The notes: a model not told the origin generated them from the letters alone. Shown: positions 56,127 to 64,000, counted from the first letter of the stretch. The stretch is 64,000 bases of DNA from Arthrobacter sp. SDTb3-6 (GCF_013376095.1 NZ_JAAMFN010000014.1:1-64000), one strand, 5' to 3'. Made by a program: numbers and translations.

Positions 56127-56801
56127 ATGCCTGAAACGAACACCGCCCCGGCCGCAGCGGACGCTGCCCAGACAACGGCCGTGGCCGGCTACGGGGCCGC
56201 GGAAATCGTTTACCTCATTTCCCAGGGTTCCGGCGCCCTGCGGGACAGGAACGCGGCCGCCCTCCAGGTCCGCCCCGAGGCCATGACCGAGCAAATTGCC
56301 GCCTTGGGGGCCTCCAGCCTGCTGGCCCGCGGCGAAATCACGGCCGACGGCGGCACCATGGAACTGCGCGGCGGCGCCCGGATCCTCAACCAGGCCCTCA
56401 ACGCCGCCGTGCGGTGGACCGAGGTGGCCATGGTCAACGGAACCGGCGTGGAGGCGGCACTCTATGTGCAGTCCCGGGATGTGTCCGTGTTCCTGCAGCC
56501 GGCGGCCCTGGGCACGTGGTTCATGGTGGTCACGGATCCGCAGGCCGGCGACGCCCGGATGCTCAAGCAGGTCATGGACAGCAACCTGGCACGCCACCCC
56601 GAAGCGGCCATGTACTTTGGCTCCCAGCTTGCCGGCCTGCCCAAGGACCACTTCTTCGTCCGGGCCTCCGGCGACGGGCTGTGGGACGTTGCCCATGTGG
56701 AGAAGCCGGGGGAACAAGACCGGACCGACGGCGTGGGCACCCAGGAGCTCCTGGCCCGGCTTGCCGGGCTGCTGGCCCTGCCGGCGGAGGCTGCCCAGTG
56801 A
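56127..56801 (+). CDS. Soluble protein of the WXG100 gene set, function unknown
   Basis: 224 aa. An alanine-rich start, then an alpha-beta domain with VRPEAMTEQIAALGASSLLA, a WTEVAMVNGTGVEAALYVQS strand pair and a helical end. The layout faintly recalls ESX-associated EspG-like chaperones, but I cannot support that name. AGGGAGAG sits 6 nt before ATG 56127. The next gene's GTG overlaps its stop. Confidence 0.65.
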   Translation: MPETNTAPAAADAAQTTAVAGYGAAEIVYLISQGSGALRDRNAAALQVRPEAMTEQIAALGASSLLARGEITADGGTMELRGGARILNQALNAAVRWTEVAMVNGTGVEAALYVQSRDVSVFLQPAALGTWFMVVTDPQAGDARMLKQVMDSNLARHPEAAMYFGSQLAGLPKDHFFVRASGDGLWDVAHVEKPGEQDRTDGVGTQELLARLAGLLALPAEAAQ

Positions 56802-57130
56802 GCACCAACGGCTTTGGCCATCCGCCCGTCTCCTCCAACGACGCAGCGAGCCTGCGCGAACCCATGCCGTGGATGAGCCGGCGCCGCACCGGCGGGGCCT
56901 ACCGGCTCCCCGGCCTGCAATACCCGCTCGGCTCCCTCAGCTACGGCGTGGTGCTCATTGCCCTGGGCATCGTGGCGCTCGTGGCCACCGCGGATGCCGG
57001 CGCCTTGGCCGCCGGCATCCCGATTTTCCTGATCGCAGCCGGCCTGGGCCTCTGGCTGGCCGTCGTTGGCGCCGTCCGCTGGCCCTGGTACCGCAAGTAC
57101 GTCCGGCAGCACGGGCACCCGCCGTTCTGA
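56798..57130 (+). CDS. Two-helix membrane protein of the WXG100 gene set
   Basis: 110 aa. Soluble N-terminus (about 1-45), then hydrophobic segments at about 47-66 and 70-93 and a basic end (WPWYRKYVRQHG). No family is recognised. GTG at 56798 overlaps the preceding stop (GTGA), so the two products are probably made together. Confidence 0.65.
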   Translation: MSTNGFGHPPVSSNDAASLREPMPWMSRRRTGGAYRLPGLQYPLGSLSYGVVLIALGIVALVATADAGALAAGIPIFLIAAGLGLWLAVVGAVRWPWYRKYVRQHGHPPF

Positions 57131-57173
57131 CCGCCCGGGTCATCGGGGCGCCGCGGCTGGATAGACTGGCCGC

Positions 57174-57677
57174 ATGAGCAATCCCTACCGGATCATGACC
57201 GTTTGCACGGGCAACATTTGCCGCTCCCCCATGGCGGAATTCATGCTGGCCGGGGCTGCCGCCGAAGCCGGCCTGGACGTGGTGGTCGATTCTGCGGGGA
57301 CCACTGCCTGGGAGGCCGGGAATCCCATGGATCCGCGCGCCGTGGCCACCCTGGCCCGTCACGGCGTCGCCGCCGCGTCCCATGAGGCGCGCATGTTCAT
57401 CCCCGCCTGGTTCGCCGAACGGGATCTCATCCTGGCCCTGGACACCGACCATTTCAAGGCGCTGCAGGCACTTGCCCCCAGTCCCGAAGCCGCCGCCAAG
57501 GTGCGGATGTTGCGCTCCTTTGACCCTGCCGTGGCCGGTGCGCCCCTCGACGCCCAGGGCATTTACGATCCCTGGTACGGGGACGGCAGCGACTTTGAAG
57601 CCAGCTGGGAGCTGATCTCCGCCGCCATCCCCGGCATCCTGGCCCACGCCACCGCACACGGCACCACCCGTGGCTGA
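57174..57677 (+). CDS. Low-molecular-weight protein-tyrosine phosphatase
   Basis: 167 aa. CTGNICRSPMAEFM has the CX5R(S) loop at residues 11-18, and the acid is in DPWYG near 124. Family members dephosphorylate Tyr or act in envelope polysaccharide control. TAGACT ends 6 nt before the ATG (leaderless). Its stop lies 8 nt inside the following gene, so the pair overlap. Confidence 0.9.
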   Translation: MSNPYRIMTVCTGNICRSPMAEFMLAGAAAEAGLDVVVDSAGTTAWEAGNPMDPRAVATLARHGVAAASHEARMFIPAWFAERDLILALDTDHFKALQALAPSPEAAAKVRMLRSFDPAVAGAPLDAQGIYDPWYGDGSDFEASWELISAAIPGILAHATAHGTTRG

Positions 57678-59772
57678 TGCCCGGCACCCCCGGCCGGTGA
57701 TCATTGCCGTCGACGGCCGCTCCGGTGCGGGGAAGACCACAATCGCGCTGGAACTGGCGGCCCTGCTGCGCCGCCACCGCACCGTGTCCCTGTTCCACCT
57801 CGAGGACATCTACCCCGGCTGGGACGGCCTCGCCGACGGCGTGGACCGCTATGTCTCCACGGTGCTGGCCCCTCTGGCCCAGGGCCGTCCGGCCCATTGG
57901 ACCCCCTGGAACTGGACGGCGGGCACCTGGGCGTCCGGGGACCGGGACACCGCGGACGACGCCGGCTCCCGCACCACCGCCGCGGCCGACGTCGTGCTGG
58001 TGGAAGGGGTGGGTGCCGCCCACGCCGCGGCCCGGGAATTCCTGGACGTGGTGGTCTGGGTGGAGGCCCCGGCCCCGCAGCGCAAGCGCCGGGCCCTGGC
58101 CCGCGACGGCGACAGCTACGCGCCCTTTTGGGACCGGTGGGCCGCGCAGGAGGACCTCCTTTTTGCGGCCGGGGACACGGCCGCCGCGGCGGACGTTGTG
58201 GTGGACGGCTCACCCGGCGTGGCCGGCGTGCCGGAGCAGGTGCTCCAGGCCCTGTGCGGGTTTCCGGCCCTGGAACCCTTGATGGCGCCGGAACTGGCGC
58301 GACGCCGGGGGCTCGAATTCTCCGCCGCCCGCGTGGACGCCTTCCCGTCCGGGCCCGCGCTGTTCGCGGCCCTGTACGGCGGCTCCGCGGACGCCGTGTG
58401 GCTGGACAGTTCCATCGCGGAGCAGCCCGTCCACGGCCCCCAGGCAGGCCGCGCCCGGTTTTCCATCCTGGCGGACGCGTCCGGCAGTTTTGGCTGCACC
58501 GCCAGCCACGCCGCCGGCACCACCACTGTGTCCGCCGGGCAGGTCAGCGCCCGGATCCACGGCCCGTTCTTCCGCTGGCTGGACACCGTGTGGGGCCGCC
58601 GCGCGGTGCGCGCCCCCGGACACTACCCGGGTGATTTCACGCTGGGCTGGCTGGGCTGGCTGGGCTACGGGCTGAAGGCTGAAACCGGCGGCGCCGTGCC
58701 ACCTCCCGGCCCGGCCCCCCTGCCAGCGGCCGCGCTCCTGTTCGCCGGCCGCGCCGTCGTGGTCGACCACCAGGAAAAGTGCCTGTTCCTGCTCACCCTG
58801 GCCGAAGCCGGCCACCCGGCGTCCCGGGAAGAGGCCGCGGAGTGGGCCCGCGGCGTCCGTGCCGTCATCGCCGCACTCCCGCAGGTGCCGGAGGATCCCA
58901 CGGCCCCGCTGCCCGCCCCGGACTTCACGCTGCGCGACGGCGAGGCCAGGTACAAGGCCATGATCGCCGCCAGCCTGGCCGAGATCCGCGAGGGAAACTC
59001 CTACGAGATCTGCCTGACCACGCAACTGGAGGCGCGCACCCCGTTGCCCGTGGACGCGTGGGACTGCTACCGGGCGCTGCGCCGCCGCAGCCCGGCCCCG
59101 TTCGCCGCCTTCCTGCGGTTTGGTGGCACGGCCGTCTGCAGCACCTCGCCGGAACGGTTCCTGCGCATCGACGCGGCCGGGCTGATGCGCGCCGAACCGA
59201 TCAAGGGCACGCGCCGCCGCGACCCGGACCCCGCCGTGGACGCTGCGCTCAAGGCGGACCTGTCCCTTTCGCGCAAGGACCGGGCCGAAAACGTGATGAT
59301 CGTGGACCTGCTGCGCAACGACCTCTCGCACAACGCCGTGCCCGGCACCGTGACCGTGCCGCGCCTGTGTGCCATTGAAAGCTACGCCACCGTGCACCAG
59401 CTGGTCAGCACGATCGAGGCGCAGCTGGCCCCGGGCAGTTCCCGCGCCGAGGCCCTGGCCGCTGCCTTTCCTGCCGGCTCGATGACGGGGGCGCCGAAAA
59501 TCAGCACCATGGCGATCCTGGATTCCCTGGAGGCGGGCCCGCGCGGCATTTATTCCGGCGGGATCGGCTATTTTTCGCTGAACGCCGCCATGGACCTGTC
59601 CGTCACGATCCGTACCCTGGTCCTCCAGGACACGGACGACGGCGGCACGCACCTGTCGCTGGGCGTCGGCGGCGCCATCACGGCCGACTCCGACGACGAC
59701 GCCGAATGGCAGGAGCTCCAGGCCAAGGCCTACGGCGTGCTGTCCACCCTGGGATCGGAGTTCCCGGGCTGA
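57670..59772 (+). CDS. pabB: P-loop kinase-like domain fused to PabB
   Basis: 700 aa. Residues 1 to about 205 are a uridine-kinase-like P-loop domain: VDGRSGAGKTTIALELA (Walker A), FHLEDIYPGWDGL, VVLVEGVGAAH. The rest is aminodeoxychorismate synthase component I: an N-terminal half with LGWLGWLGYGLKAE, then the chorismate site with GNSYEICLTTQL, STSPERFLRI, EPIKGTRRR, RAENVMIVDLLRNDLS and SMTGAPKISTM. PabB makes 4-amino-4-deoxychorismate for folate, with PabA glutaminase; pabC is at 61522. What the kinase-like domain does is unknown. GTG 57670 overlaps the phosphatase gene end. Confidence 0.9.
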   Translation: MADARHPRPVIIAVDGRSGAGKTTIALELAALLRRHRTVSLFHLEDIYPGWDGLADGVDRYVSTVLAPLAQGRPAHWTPWNWTAGTWASGDRDTADDAGSRTTAAADVVLVEGVGAAHAAAREFLDVVVWVEAPAPQRKRRALARDGDSYAPFWDRWAAQEDLLFAAGDTAAAADVVVDGSPGVAGVPEQVLQALCGFPALEPLMAPELARRRGLEFSAARVDAFPSGPALFAALYGGSADAVWLDSSIAEQPVHGPQAGRARFSILADASGSFGCTASHAAGTTTVSAGQVSARIHGPFFRWLDTVWGRRAVRAPGHYPGDFTLGWLGWLGYGLKAETGGAVPPPGPAPLPAAALLFAGRAVVVDHQEKCLFLLTLAEAGHPASREEAAEWARGVRAVIAALPQVPEDPTAPLPAPDFTLRDGEARYKAMIAASLAEIREGNSYEICLTTQLEARTPLPVDAWDCYRALRRRSPAPFAAFLRFGGTAVCSTSPERFLRIDAAGLMRAEPIKGTRRRDPDPAVDAALKADLSLSRKDRAENVMIVDLLRNDLSHNAVPGTVTVPRLCAIESYATVHQLVSTIEAQLAPGSSRAEALAAAFPAGSMTGAPKISTMAILDSLEAGPRGIYSGGIGYFSLNAAMDLSVTIRTLVLQDTDDGGTHLSLGVGGAITADSDDDAEWQELQAKAYGVLSTLGSEFPG

Positions 59773-59905
59773 CGGCCCGCCGCGAGAACCGCCCGGGAGA
59801 CGGCGGGTCCGGCGTTCCCGCAGGCTGCGTAAAGGAGACCGAAAGGCCGCCCGCGGCCGCCGGTCGGATAGCAGCCAAGGGAATGCCGGCCCGCCGCGAG
59901 AACCG
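59773..59905. repeat. Pair of 19-bp direct repeats between convergent genes
   Basis: CGGCCCGCCGCGAGAACCG at 59773-59791 and again at 59887-59905, with 95 bp between. They fill most of the gap between pabB and cls. No gene is seen in this gap. Confidence 0.6.
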
Positions 59906-59932
59906 TCCCGAACCCGCCGTCCGGACCCAAAG

Positions 59933-61411
59933 CTACTGCAGCGTGGCCGTCAGGCGGGCCACGTTGTCCACGTAGCGGGCCAGGACGGGCCGGGTGACCC
60001 ATTCGTGGAGCTGCAGCTCGCGGGAAACGGCCCGGTATTGTTCCTCGACGGCGTGCATTTCCTGCACCAGTTCCTGGTCGATCATCATGACGGACACTTC
60101 CAGGTTCAGGGAGAAGCTGCGCATGTCCATGTTGGAGGAGCCGATCACGGCCACATCGGCGTCGACCGTGAAGTGCTTGGCGTGGAGCACGAGGGGCTTG
60201 GGGTAGAGGAAGATCCGCACCCCGGCCTTCAGGAGGGCCTCGTAGTAGGACCGCTGGGCGTGGTGGACCAGGAACTGGTCGCCCTTCTCGGAGACGAACA
60301 GTTCCACCACCACCCCGCGCTGGGCGGCCGTGGTGATGGCGTAGAGCAGGGAATCGTCCGGGACAAAATAGGGGCTGGAGATGGTGATGCGTTCCTCGGC
60401 CGAATACAGCAGCGTGTTGAACAGGCGCAGGTTGTTTTCCGTGACAAAGCCCGGGCCGCTGGGCACCACCTGGCACAACACCCGGCCGTCGAAGGAGTCC
60501 CAGTGGTGGACGGCCAGCTGGGTTTCCAGGCTTTCCTCGGTCTCGCTGGACCAGTCGGTGGCGAACATGACGTTCAAGGTACCCACGATGGGCCCCTCGA
60601 GCCGGGCCATGAGCTCCACCCATTTGCGCCCCACCTTGGCGTTGCGCTTGCTGCGGTAGGACGGTTCAATGACATTTTGGGAACCCGTGAAGGCGACGCG
60701 GCCATCCACCACCAGGATCTTGCGGTGGTTGCGCAGGTCCGGGCGGCGCCACTGGCCCTTCACCGGCATCAGGGGAAGCATGCGCCGCCACTGGATTTCG
60801 CTGGCCTTCAGCCGCCGGATCATGTCCCGGTAGCCCGGCACGCGCAGCGAGCCGATGTGGTCAAACAGCACCCGCACCCGGACGCCGCGGGCCGCCGCGG
60901 CCTCCAGTTCCCGGAACAGCCGTTCGGTGCAGGAGTCGGAGCTCATGATGTAAAACTCGGCGTTGACGAAGTCGTGCGCCTCGCTGACGGCGTCGGCCAT
61001 GGCGTCCAGGGACTCCTGGTACCCCTCGATCAGGTGCACCGAATTGGCGCCCAGGGCCGGGAAGGAGCCCAGGTTCCGGTTCAGCTCCACGGCCAGGTTG
61101 ATCCACGACGGCCCGTCGTAGGGTTTCACCTGCGCGGCAATCCCCCGCGTCCCTTCCACCACGCGGACGTTGACGGCCTCCTGCATCTCCCGCCGGCGCC
61201 GCGAGAGCCGGAAGTTGCCGAACATCAAAAACAGCGCCAGCCCGATGTAGGGCAGGAAAAAGATGCACAGGAGCCAGGCCATGGCGGTGGTGGGGCGGCG
61301 GTTGCCGGGGATGATGCCCAGCACCGCGATGCGGATCCCCAGGTCCACGACCATCAGCAGCACCGAAAGCCAGGCAGGGCCGGCGGGAAGGCTGAAGGCT
61401 GTCCAGATCAA
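59933..61411 (-). CDS. cls: Cardiolipin synthase-like phospholipase D protein
   Basis: 492 aa. Two N-terminal membrane helices (about 13-32 and 42-64), then two HKD motifs: NHRKILVVDGRVAFTGSQN and LHAKHFTVDADVAVIGSSNM. It should join two phosphatidylglycerols, or similar lipids, into cardiolipin at the membrane. ATG 61411. It lies between pabB and pabC but reads the opposite way, so it interrupts the folate cluster. Confidence 0.92.
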   Translation of the reverse strand: MIWTAFSLPAGPAWLSVLLMVVDLGIRIAVLGIIPGNRRPTTAMAWLLCIFFLPYIGLALFLMFGNFRLSRRRREMQEAVNVRVVEGTRGIAAQVKPYDGPSWINLAVELNRNLGSFPALGANSVHLIEGYQESLDAMADAVSEAHDFVNAEFYIMSSDSCTERLFRELEAAAARGVRVRVLFDHIGSLRVPGYRDMIRRLKASEIQWRRMLPLMPVKGQWRRPDLRNHRKILVVDGRVAFTGSQNVIEPSYRSKRNAKVGRKWVELMARLEGPIVGTLNVMFATDWSSETEESLETQLAVHHWDSFDGRVLCQVVPSGPGFVTENNLRLFNTLLYSAEERITISSPYFVPDDSLLYAITTAAQRGVVVELFVSEKGDQFLVHHAQRSYYEALLKAGVRIFLYPKPLVLHAKHFTVDADVAVIGSSNMDMRSFSLNLEVSVMMIDQELVQEMHAVEEQYRAVSRELQLHEWVTRPVLARYVDNVARLTATLQ

Positions 61412-61521
61412 GCAGTGCCTCCTCGTTGGGCGCCCATGACGCGTCAGGTGACCTTAGCCTACCGGCTCGCGGCGCCCCGGCCGGGCAGGAAAGCACCGGT
61501 GCCGGGCACTAAGCTCGAGCC

Positions 61522-62439
61522 ATGACTGTTTTGGTGTTCCTGGACCCCTCCCATCCCGACGGCCGGCTCGCCGACGCCGAGGCCCCCGCCCTCCTGGCCA
61601 CGGACCAGGGCGCCACCCGCGGCGACGGCATCTTTGAAACCCTGCTGGCCGTCAACGGCGCGCCCCGCAAGGTCCAGGCGCACCTGCACCGCCTCGCCAC
61701 GTCGGCACAGTCGCTGGCGCTGGAGGTGCCCGAGGCCGACGCCTGGCTGCGCGCCATCACGACGGCGGTCGACGCCTTCGCGGCCGCCTCGCTCCAGGTG
61801 CCCGACGAGCACGGCAACACCAACATCGTCATCAAGCTGTTCGCCACCCGCGGCCCGGAGGGGGCCGACACCCCCACGGCCTGGGTGCAGGCCGCCGCCG
61901 TCCCGCCCGCCCTGGCCGGGCAGCGCGCCAAGGGCCTGGACGTGATCCTGCTGGACCGCGGCTATGACAGCACCGTGGCCCACCGGGCACCGTGGCTGCT
62001 GTTGGGCGCCAAGACGCTTTCCTACGCCGTCAACATGGCCGCCCTGCGCCATGCGCACGCCCAGGGCGCCGACGACGTGATTTTCACGAGCAGTGACGGA
62101 CACGTGTTGGAGGGGCCGACGTCGTCCGTCCTCCTGGCGCACGTGCAGGACGACGGCGGCGCGCCCGTCAAGCGGCTTGTCACACCCAACCTGGACAGCG
62201 GCATTTTGCCCGGCACCACCCAGGGCGCCTTGTTTGCGGCGGCGAGGGACGCCGGCTGGGAGCTTGGCTACGGCCCGCTGGTGCCGGCGGACCTGCTCGA
62301 CGCCGACGCCGTCTGGCTGGTTTCCAGCATCCGGCTGCTGGCGCCCGTCAACACCATTGACGGCACGGAGATCGGGACGGCGGAGGTCCGGGCCCGGCTG
62401 ACGGCCGAGCTCAGCGCGCTGCTGGCGCAGGTGCACTGA
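61522..62439 (+). CDS. pabC: Aminodeoxychorismate lyase, class IV PLP enzyme
   Basis: 305 aa. RGDGIFETLLAVNG near residue 33, LLGAKTLSYAVNM with the PLP lysine near 160, and SSDGHVLEGPTSSVLL with the conserved Glu are fold-type IV aminotransferase/lyase features. With PabB upstream the best reading is 4-amino-4-deoxychorismate lyase, giving p-aminobenzoate; a branched-chain or D-amino-acid aminotransferase is the alternative. TAAGCT ends 6 nt before the ATG (leaderless). Confidence 0.85.
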   Translation: MTVLVFLDPSHPDGRLADAEAPALLATDQGATRGDGIFETLLAVNGAPRKVQAHLHRLATSAQSLALEVPEADAWLRAITTAVDAFAAASLQVPDEHGNTNIVIKLFATRGPEGADTPTAWVQAAAVPPALAGQRAKGLDVILLDRGYDSTVAHRAPWLLLGAKTLSYAVNMAALRHAHAQGADDVIFTSSDGHVLEGPTSSVLLAHVQDDGGAPVKRLVTPNLDSGILPGTTQGALFAAARDAGWELGYGPLVPADLLDADAVWLVSSIRLLAPVNTIDGTEIGTAEVRARLTAELSALLAQVH

Positions 62440-62450
62440 CGCCCCTAAGG

Positions 62451-62488
62451 CCGCCGGGACGTCATGTTGCGCCACATTTCCCCGGCGG
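62451..62488 (+). terminator. Probable terminator after pabC
   Basis: CCGCCGGG (62451-62458) pairs with CCCGGCGG (62481-62488) across a 22-nt loop, followed by TTCG. It lies between the pabC stop and the promoter of the met operon. Confidence 0.4.
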
Positions 62489-62526
62489 TTCGACCCGCAG
62501 CCAGGGGCGGTATGTTAGTTTTCAAG

Positions 62527-62620
62527 TGAGTAACGAGTTCCAGCGCCAAGCCCTGACTTGCTGGACGGCAACCCTCTGTCTCGGCGGGGTGCCTCAGGTG
62601 ACTACTCGGCAAACCCGGCC
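62527..62620 (+). promoter_or_regulatory. SAM riboswitch, SAM-IV type
   Basis: The core reads CCAGCGCCAAGCCC, CTTGCTGG, CGGCAACCCTC, GGGGTGCC and CAGGTGA in the order of actinobacterial SAM-IV riboswitches. Helices: P1 CGAGT (62534-62538)/ACTCG (62604-62608); P2 CCAGC/GCTGG with an inner AAG/CTT; P3 GGCAACCC/GGGTGCC. A TATGTT (62511-62516) upstream gives a start near 62523. It precedes DUF1737-rhodanese-metZ, so SAM should turn methionine synthesis down. Whether control acts on transcription or translation is unclear; the leader of more than 110 nt after the aptamer carries repeated TTGCAAGCGCG/TTGCAGGCGCG segments that could form an expression platform. Confidence 0.85.
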
Positions 62621-62733
62621 ACCCACGGCTGCGGCTTGCAAGCGCGAACTGCCCGCGGCGTGCCCGGTCCCTCCGGCCCTCCCACCGCCCGGTACCCGCT
62701 TGCAGGCGCGGCCACCTGCTTTGAGGAGTACCC

Positions 62734-62994
62734 ATGAGCGTTGACGCACCCCCGCTGGCCTACCGGCTGATCACCGGCCCGGATGACAGCTCCTTTTGCG
62801 AGCGGATCTCCGCCGCCCTGGCCGAGGGCTACATCCTGCACGGAAGCCCTGCAGTGACCTTCAACGGCACGTCCGTGATTTGCGCCCAGGCCGTGGTCCT
62901 CCCCCACGCCGTGGCCGCCTCCGACGCCGCCATCGCCAACGCCGTCTCGCAGCTGGAGGACCCCGAGGAGTTCGACGGCGAGGGCATCGCATGA
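62734..62994 (+). CDS. DUF1737 protein
   Basis: 86 aa. YRLITGPDDSSFCERISAAL, then GYILHGSPAVTFNG, is the DUF1737 pattern (R-L-I-T-G-x-D-D..FC). Function unknown. GAGGAG lies close before the ATG. It is the first gene under the SAM-IV-type riboswitch, and its end overlaps the rhodanese start by 4 nt. Confidence 0.85.
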   Translation: MSVDAPPLAYRLITGPDDSSFCERISAALAEGYILHGSPAVTFNGTSVICAQAVVLPHAVAASDAAIANAVSQLEDPEEFDGEGIA

Positions 62995-63383
62995 GCTACG
63001 CCGGCGACCTGGCACCCGCCCAGGCCTGGGACAAGGTGGCCGCCGGGGCCGTCCTGGTCGACGTGCGCACCGACGGCGAATGGGCGCACATCGGCGTGCC
63101 GGACCTGTCCGCACTCGACGCCGAGCCGGTCTTCATCCAGTGGAGCCATGCGACGGGCCGGCCCAACCCGGACTTCCTGGCCGAACTGCAGCAGGCAGTC
63201 CCCGCCGGCAGGGAACTGGTGATCCTGTGCCGCTCCGGCGCCCGCTCCATTGCCGCCGCCGAGGCAGCCACGGCCGCCGGATACACGGCCTTCAACGTGC
63301 TTGAGGGCTTTGAGGGCGTGCCGGACGGCTACGGGGACAGGATTGTCAACGGCTGGAAGAACCGCCGCCTGCCCTGGAAGTAA
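62991..63383 (+). CDS. Rhodanese-like sulfurtransferase
   Basis: 130 aa single-domain rhodanese. AVLVDVRTDGEWAHIGVPDL is the N-terminal signature, and VILCRSGARS carries the active-site Cys in a CRSGARS loop, followed by FNVLEGFEG. It passes sulfur from a persulfide donor. Directly upstream of metZ and under a SAM riboswitch, it may feed reduced sulfur to homocysteine formation; that is inferred from context. Confidence 0.9.
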   Translation: MSYAGDLAPAQAWDKVAAGAVLVDVRTDGEWAHIGVPDLSALDAEPVFIQWSHATGRPNPDFLAELQQAVPAGRELVILCRSGARSIAAAEAATAAGYTAFNVLEGFEGVPDGYGDRIVNGWKNRRLPWK

Positions 63384-63436
63384 CCGCCCCGCACCCTCAG
63401 AACCCGGCCCCACCAGCGAAAGCTAAGGACACACAC

Positions 63437-64000
63437 TTGAGCAACTTTAATAAGCACGCCGCCACGTGGGCGGAAGACACCCAGGCGGTCCGGGGAGGGC
63501 TGGACCGGACCAACTTCCAGGAGACGTCCGAGGCCATCTTCCTGAACTCCGGCTTTGTCTACGAATCTGCCGAACACGCCGAGGCGTCCTTCACCGGCGG
63601 GGTGGACCGGTTTGTGTATTCACGCTATGGCAACCCGTCGGTGGCCACGTTCCAGGAGCGGCTGCGCCTGCTGGAGGGCAAGGAGGCCTGCTTTGCCACG
63701 GCGTCGGGCATGTCCGCCGTCTTTACCGCCCTGGGCGCGCTGCTGGGTGCCGGGGACCGGGTGGTGGCTTCCCGGTCCCTCTTCGGTTCCTGCTTCGTGA
63801 TACTCAATGAACTGCTGCCCCGCTGGGGCGTGGAAACGGTGTTTGTGGACGGCCCGGACCTGGACCAGTGGCGCGAAGCCCTGGCCGTGCCGACCACTGC
63901 CGTGTTCTTTGAGTCGCCATCCAACCCCATGCAGGAGATCGTGGACATCGCCGCCGTCTGCGAGCTGGCCCATGCCGCGGGCGCCCAGGTGGTGGCGGAC
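63437..64000 (+). CDS. metZ: O-succinylhomoserine sulfhydrylase (3' end outside window)
   Basis: First 188 codons of a Cys/Met-metabolism PLP enzyme. RGGLDRTNFQETSEAIFLNS, then YSRYGNPSVATFQERLRLLE and ACFATASGMSAVFTAL (the PLP phosphate-binding GMSA), then VFFESPSNPMQEI. The RTNFQETSE start is typical of MetZ, which turns activated homoserine and sulfide into homocysteine. The catalytic lysine lies beyond the window. TTG at 63437 has AAGGA seven nt upstream. Confidence 0.9.
   Translation, partial: MSNFNKHAATWAEDTQAVRGGLDRTNFQETSEAIFLNSGFVYESAEHAEASFTGGVDRFVYSRYGNPSVATFQERLRLLEGKEACFATASGMSAVFTALGALLGAGDRVVASRSLFGSCFVILNELLPRWGVETVFVDGPDLDQWREALAVPTTAVFFESPSNPMQEIVDIAAVCELAHAAGAQVVAD

Overview
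The window is a high-GC chromosomal segment of a Gram-positive actinobacterium, most likely Arthrobacter or a close relative in the Micrococcaceae. The evidence is purM followed by a DUF3073 gene, an HspR/HAIR-controlled dnaK-grpE-dnaJ-hspR operon and clpB, an actinobacterial SAM-IV-type riboswitch, a cell-wall protein ending in an LAMTG sortase motif, frequent GTG/TTG starts, and many genes with a TANNNT -10 element only 6-8 nt before the start codon (leaderless transcription). I see no insertion sequence, prophage, rRNA or CRISPR array. Most of the window is ordinary chromosomal backbone with accessory patches. Product names come from recognising motifs and families by eye; no database search was run.

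Layout. 0-6 kb: the start of a lipoprotein gene, a crotonase-family gene, tRNA-Pro(CGG), an amino-acid permease, and a large polytopic membrane protein preceded by a leaderless mini-ORF. 6-17.5 kb: an XRE-TPR regulator, purC-purD, a secreted sortase-anchored serine protease next to a lipoprotein that looks like a free-standing protease pro-domain, an asparaginase-II-family gene, a sterol-carrier-like gene, a small membrane protein, then purF-purM. 17.6-22 kb: DUF3073, a septum-formation-like membrane protein, and clpB with its HAIR box. 22-33 kb: a MerR/TipAS regulator, an amidohydrolase pseudogene lying between two copies of a promoter/start segment, a DUF4031 gene, ASCH and pentapeptide proteins, two aldo/keto reductases around a sialidase-like gene, coiled-coil membrane proteins, YccF and a HutD/Ves protein. 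33-44 kb: a DEAD-box RNA helicase, a tandem-Lrp regulator divergent from an M20 amidohydrolase plus MFS transporter pair, trmB, a DUF4287/DUF5655 protein and a SWIM-SNF2 helicase.

44-50 kb: an AbiEi-like/DUF559 gene bracketed by two copies of a palindromic element, then hspR, dnaJ, grpE and dnaK on the minus strand. 50-55 kb: a methyltransferase, a TMEM175-like channel and a divergent arsenic cluster (acr3-arsC-thioredoxin-fold protein-DinB on minus; arsR-arsN1-like acetyltransferase-LysE on plus). 55-57 kb: a three-gene set led by a WXG100-like protein with a collagen-like Gly-X-Pro tract. 57-62.4 kb: a low-molecular-weight phosphatase, a P-loop kinase/PabB fusion, cardiolipin synthase and pabC. 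62.5-64 kb: a SAM-IV-type riboswitch in front of DUF1737, rhodanese and metZ (cut by the window end).

Working together: purC, purD, purF and purM serve one pathway; HspR, ClpB and the DnaK machine form one heat-shock regulon read through HAIR boxes; ArsR controls a two-way arsenic promoter; SAM level probably gates the methionine-synthesis operon. The most unusual features are the protease/pro-domain-lipoprotein pair, the WXG100-collagen protein, the kinase-PabB fusion, the pentanucleotide repeat in the acr3 leader, the duplicated start segment around a dead amidohydrolase, and leaderless mini-ORFs ahead of two genes.
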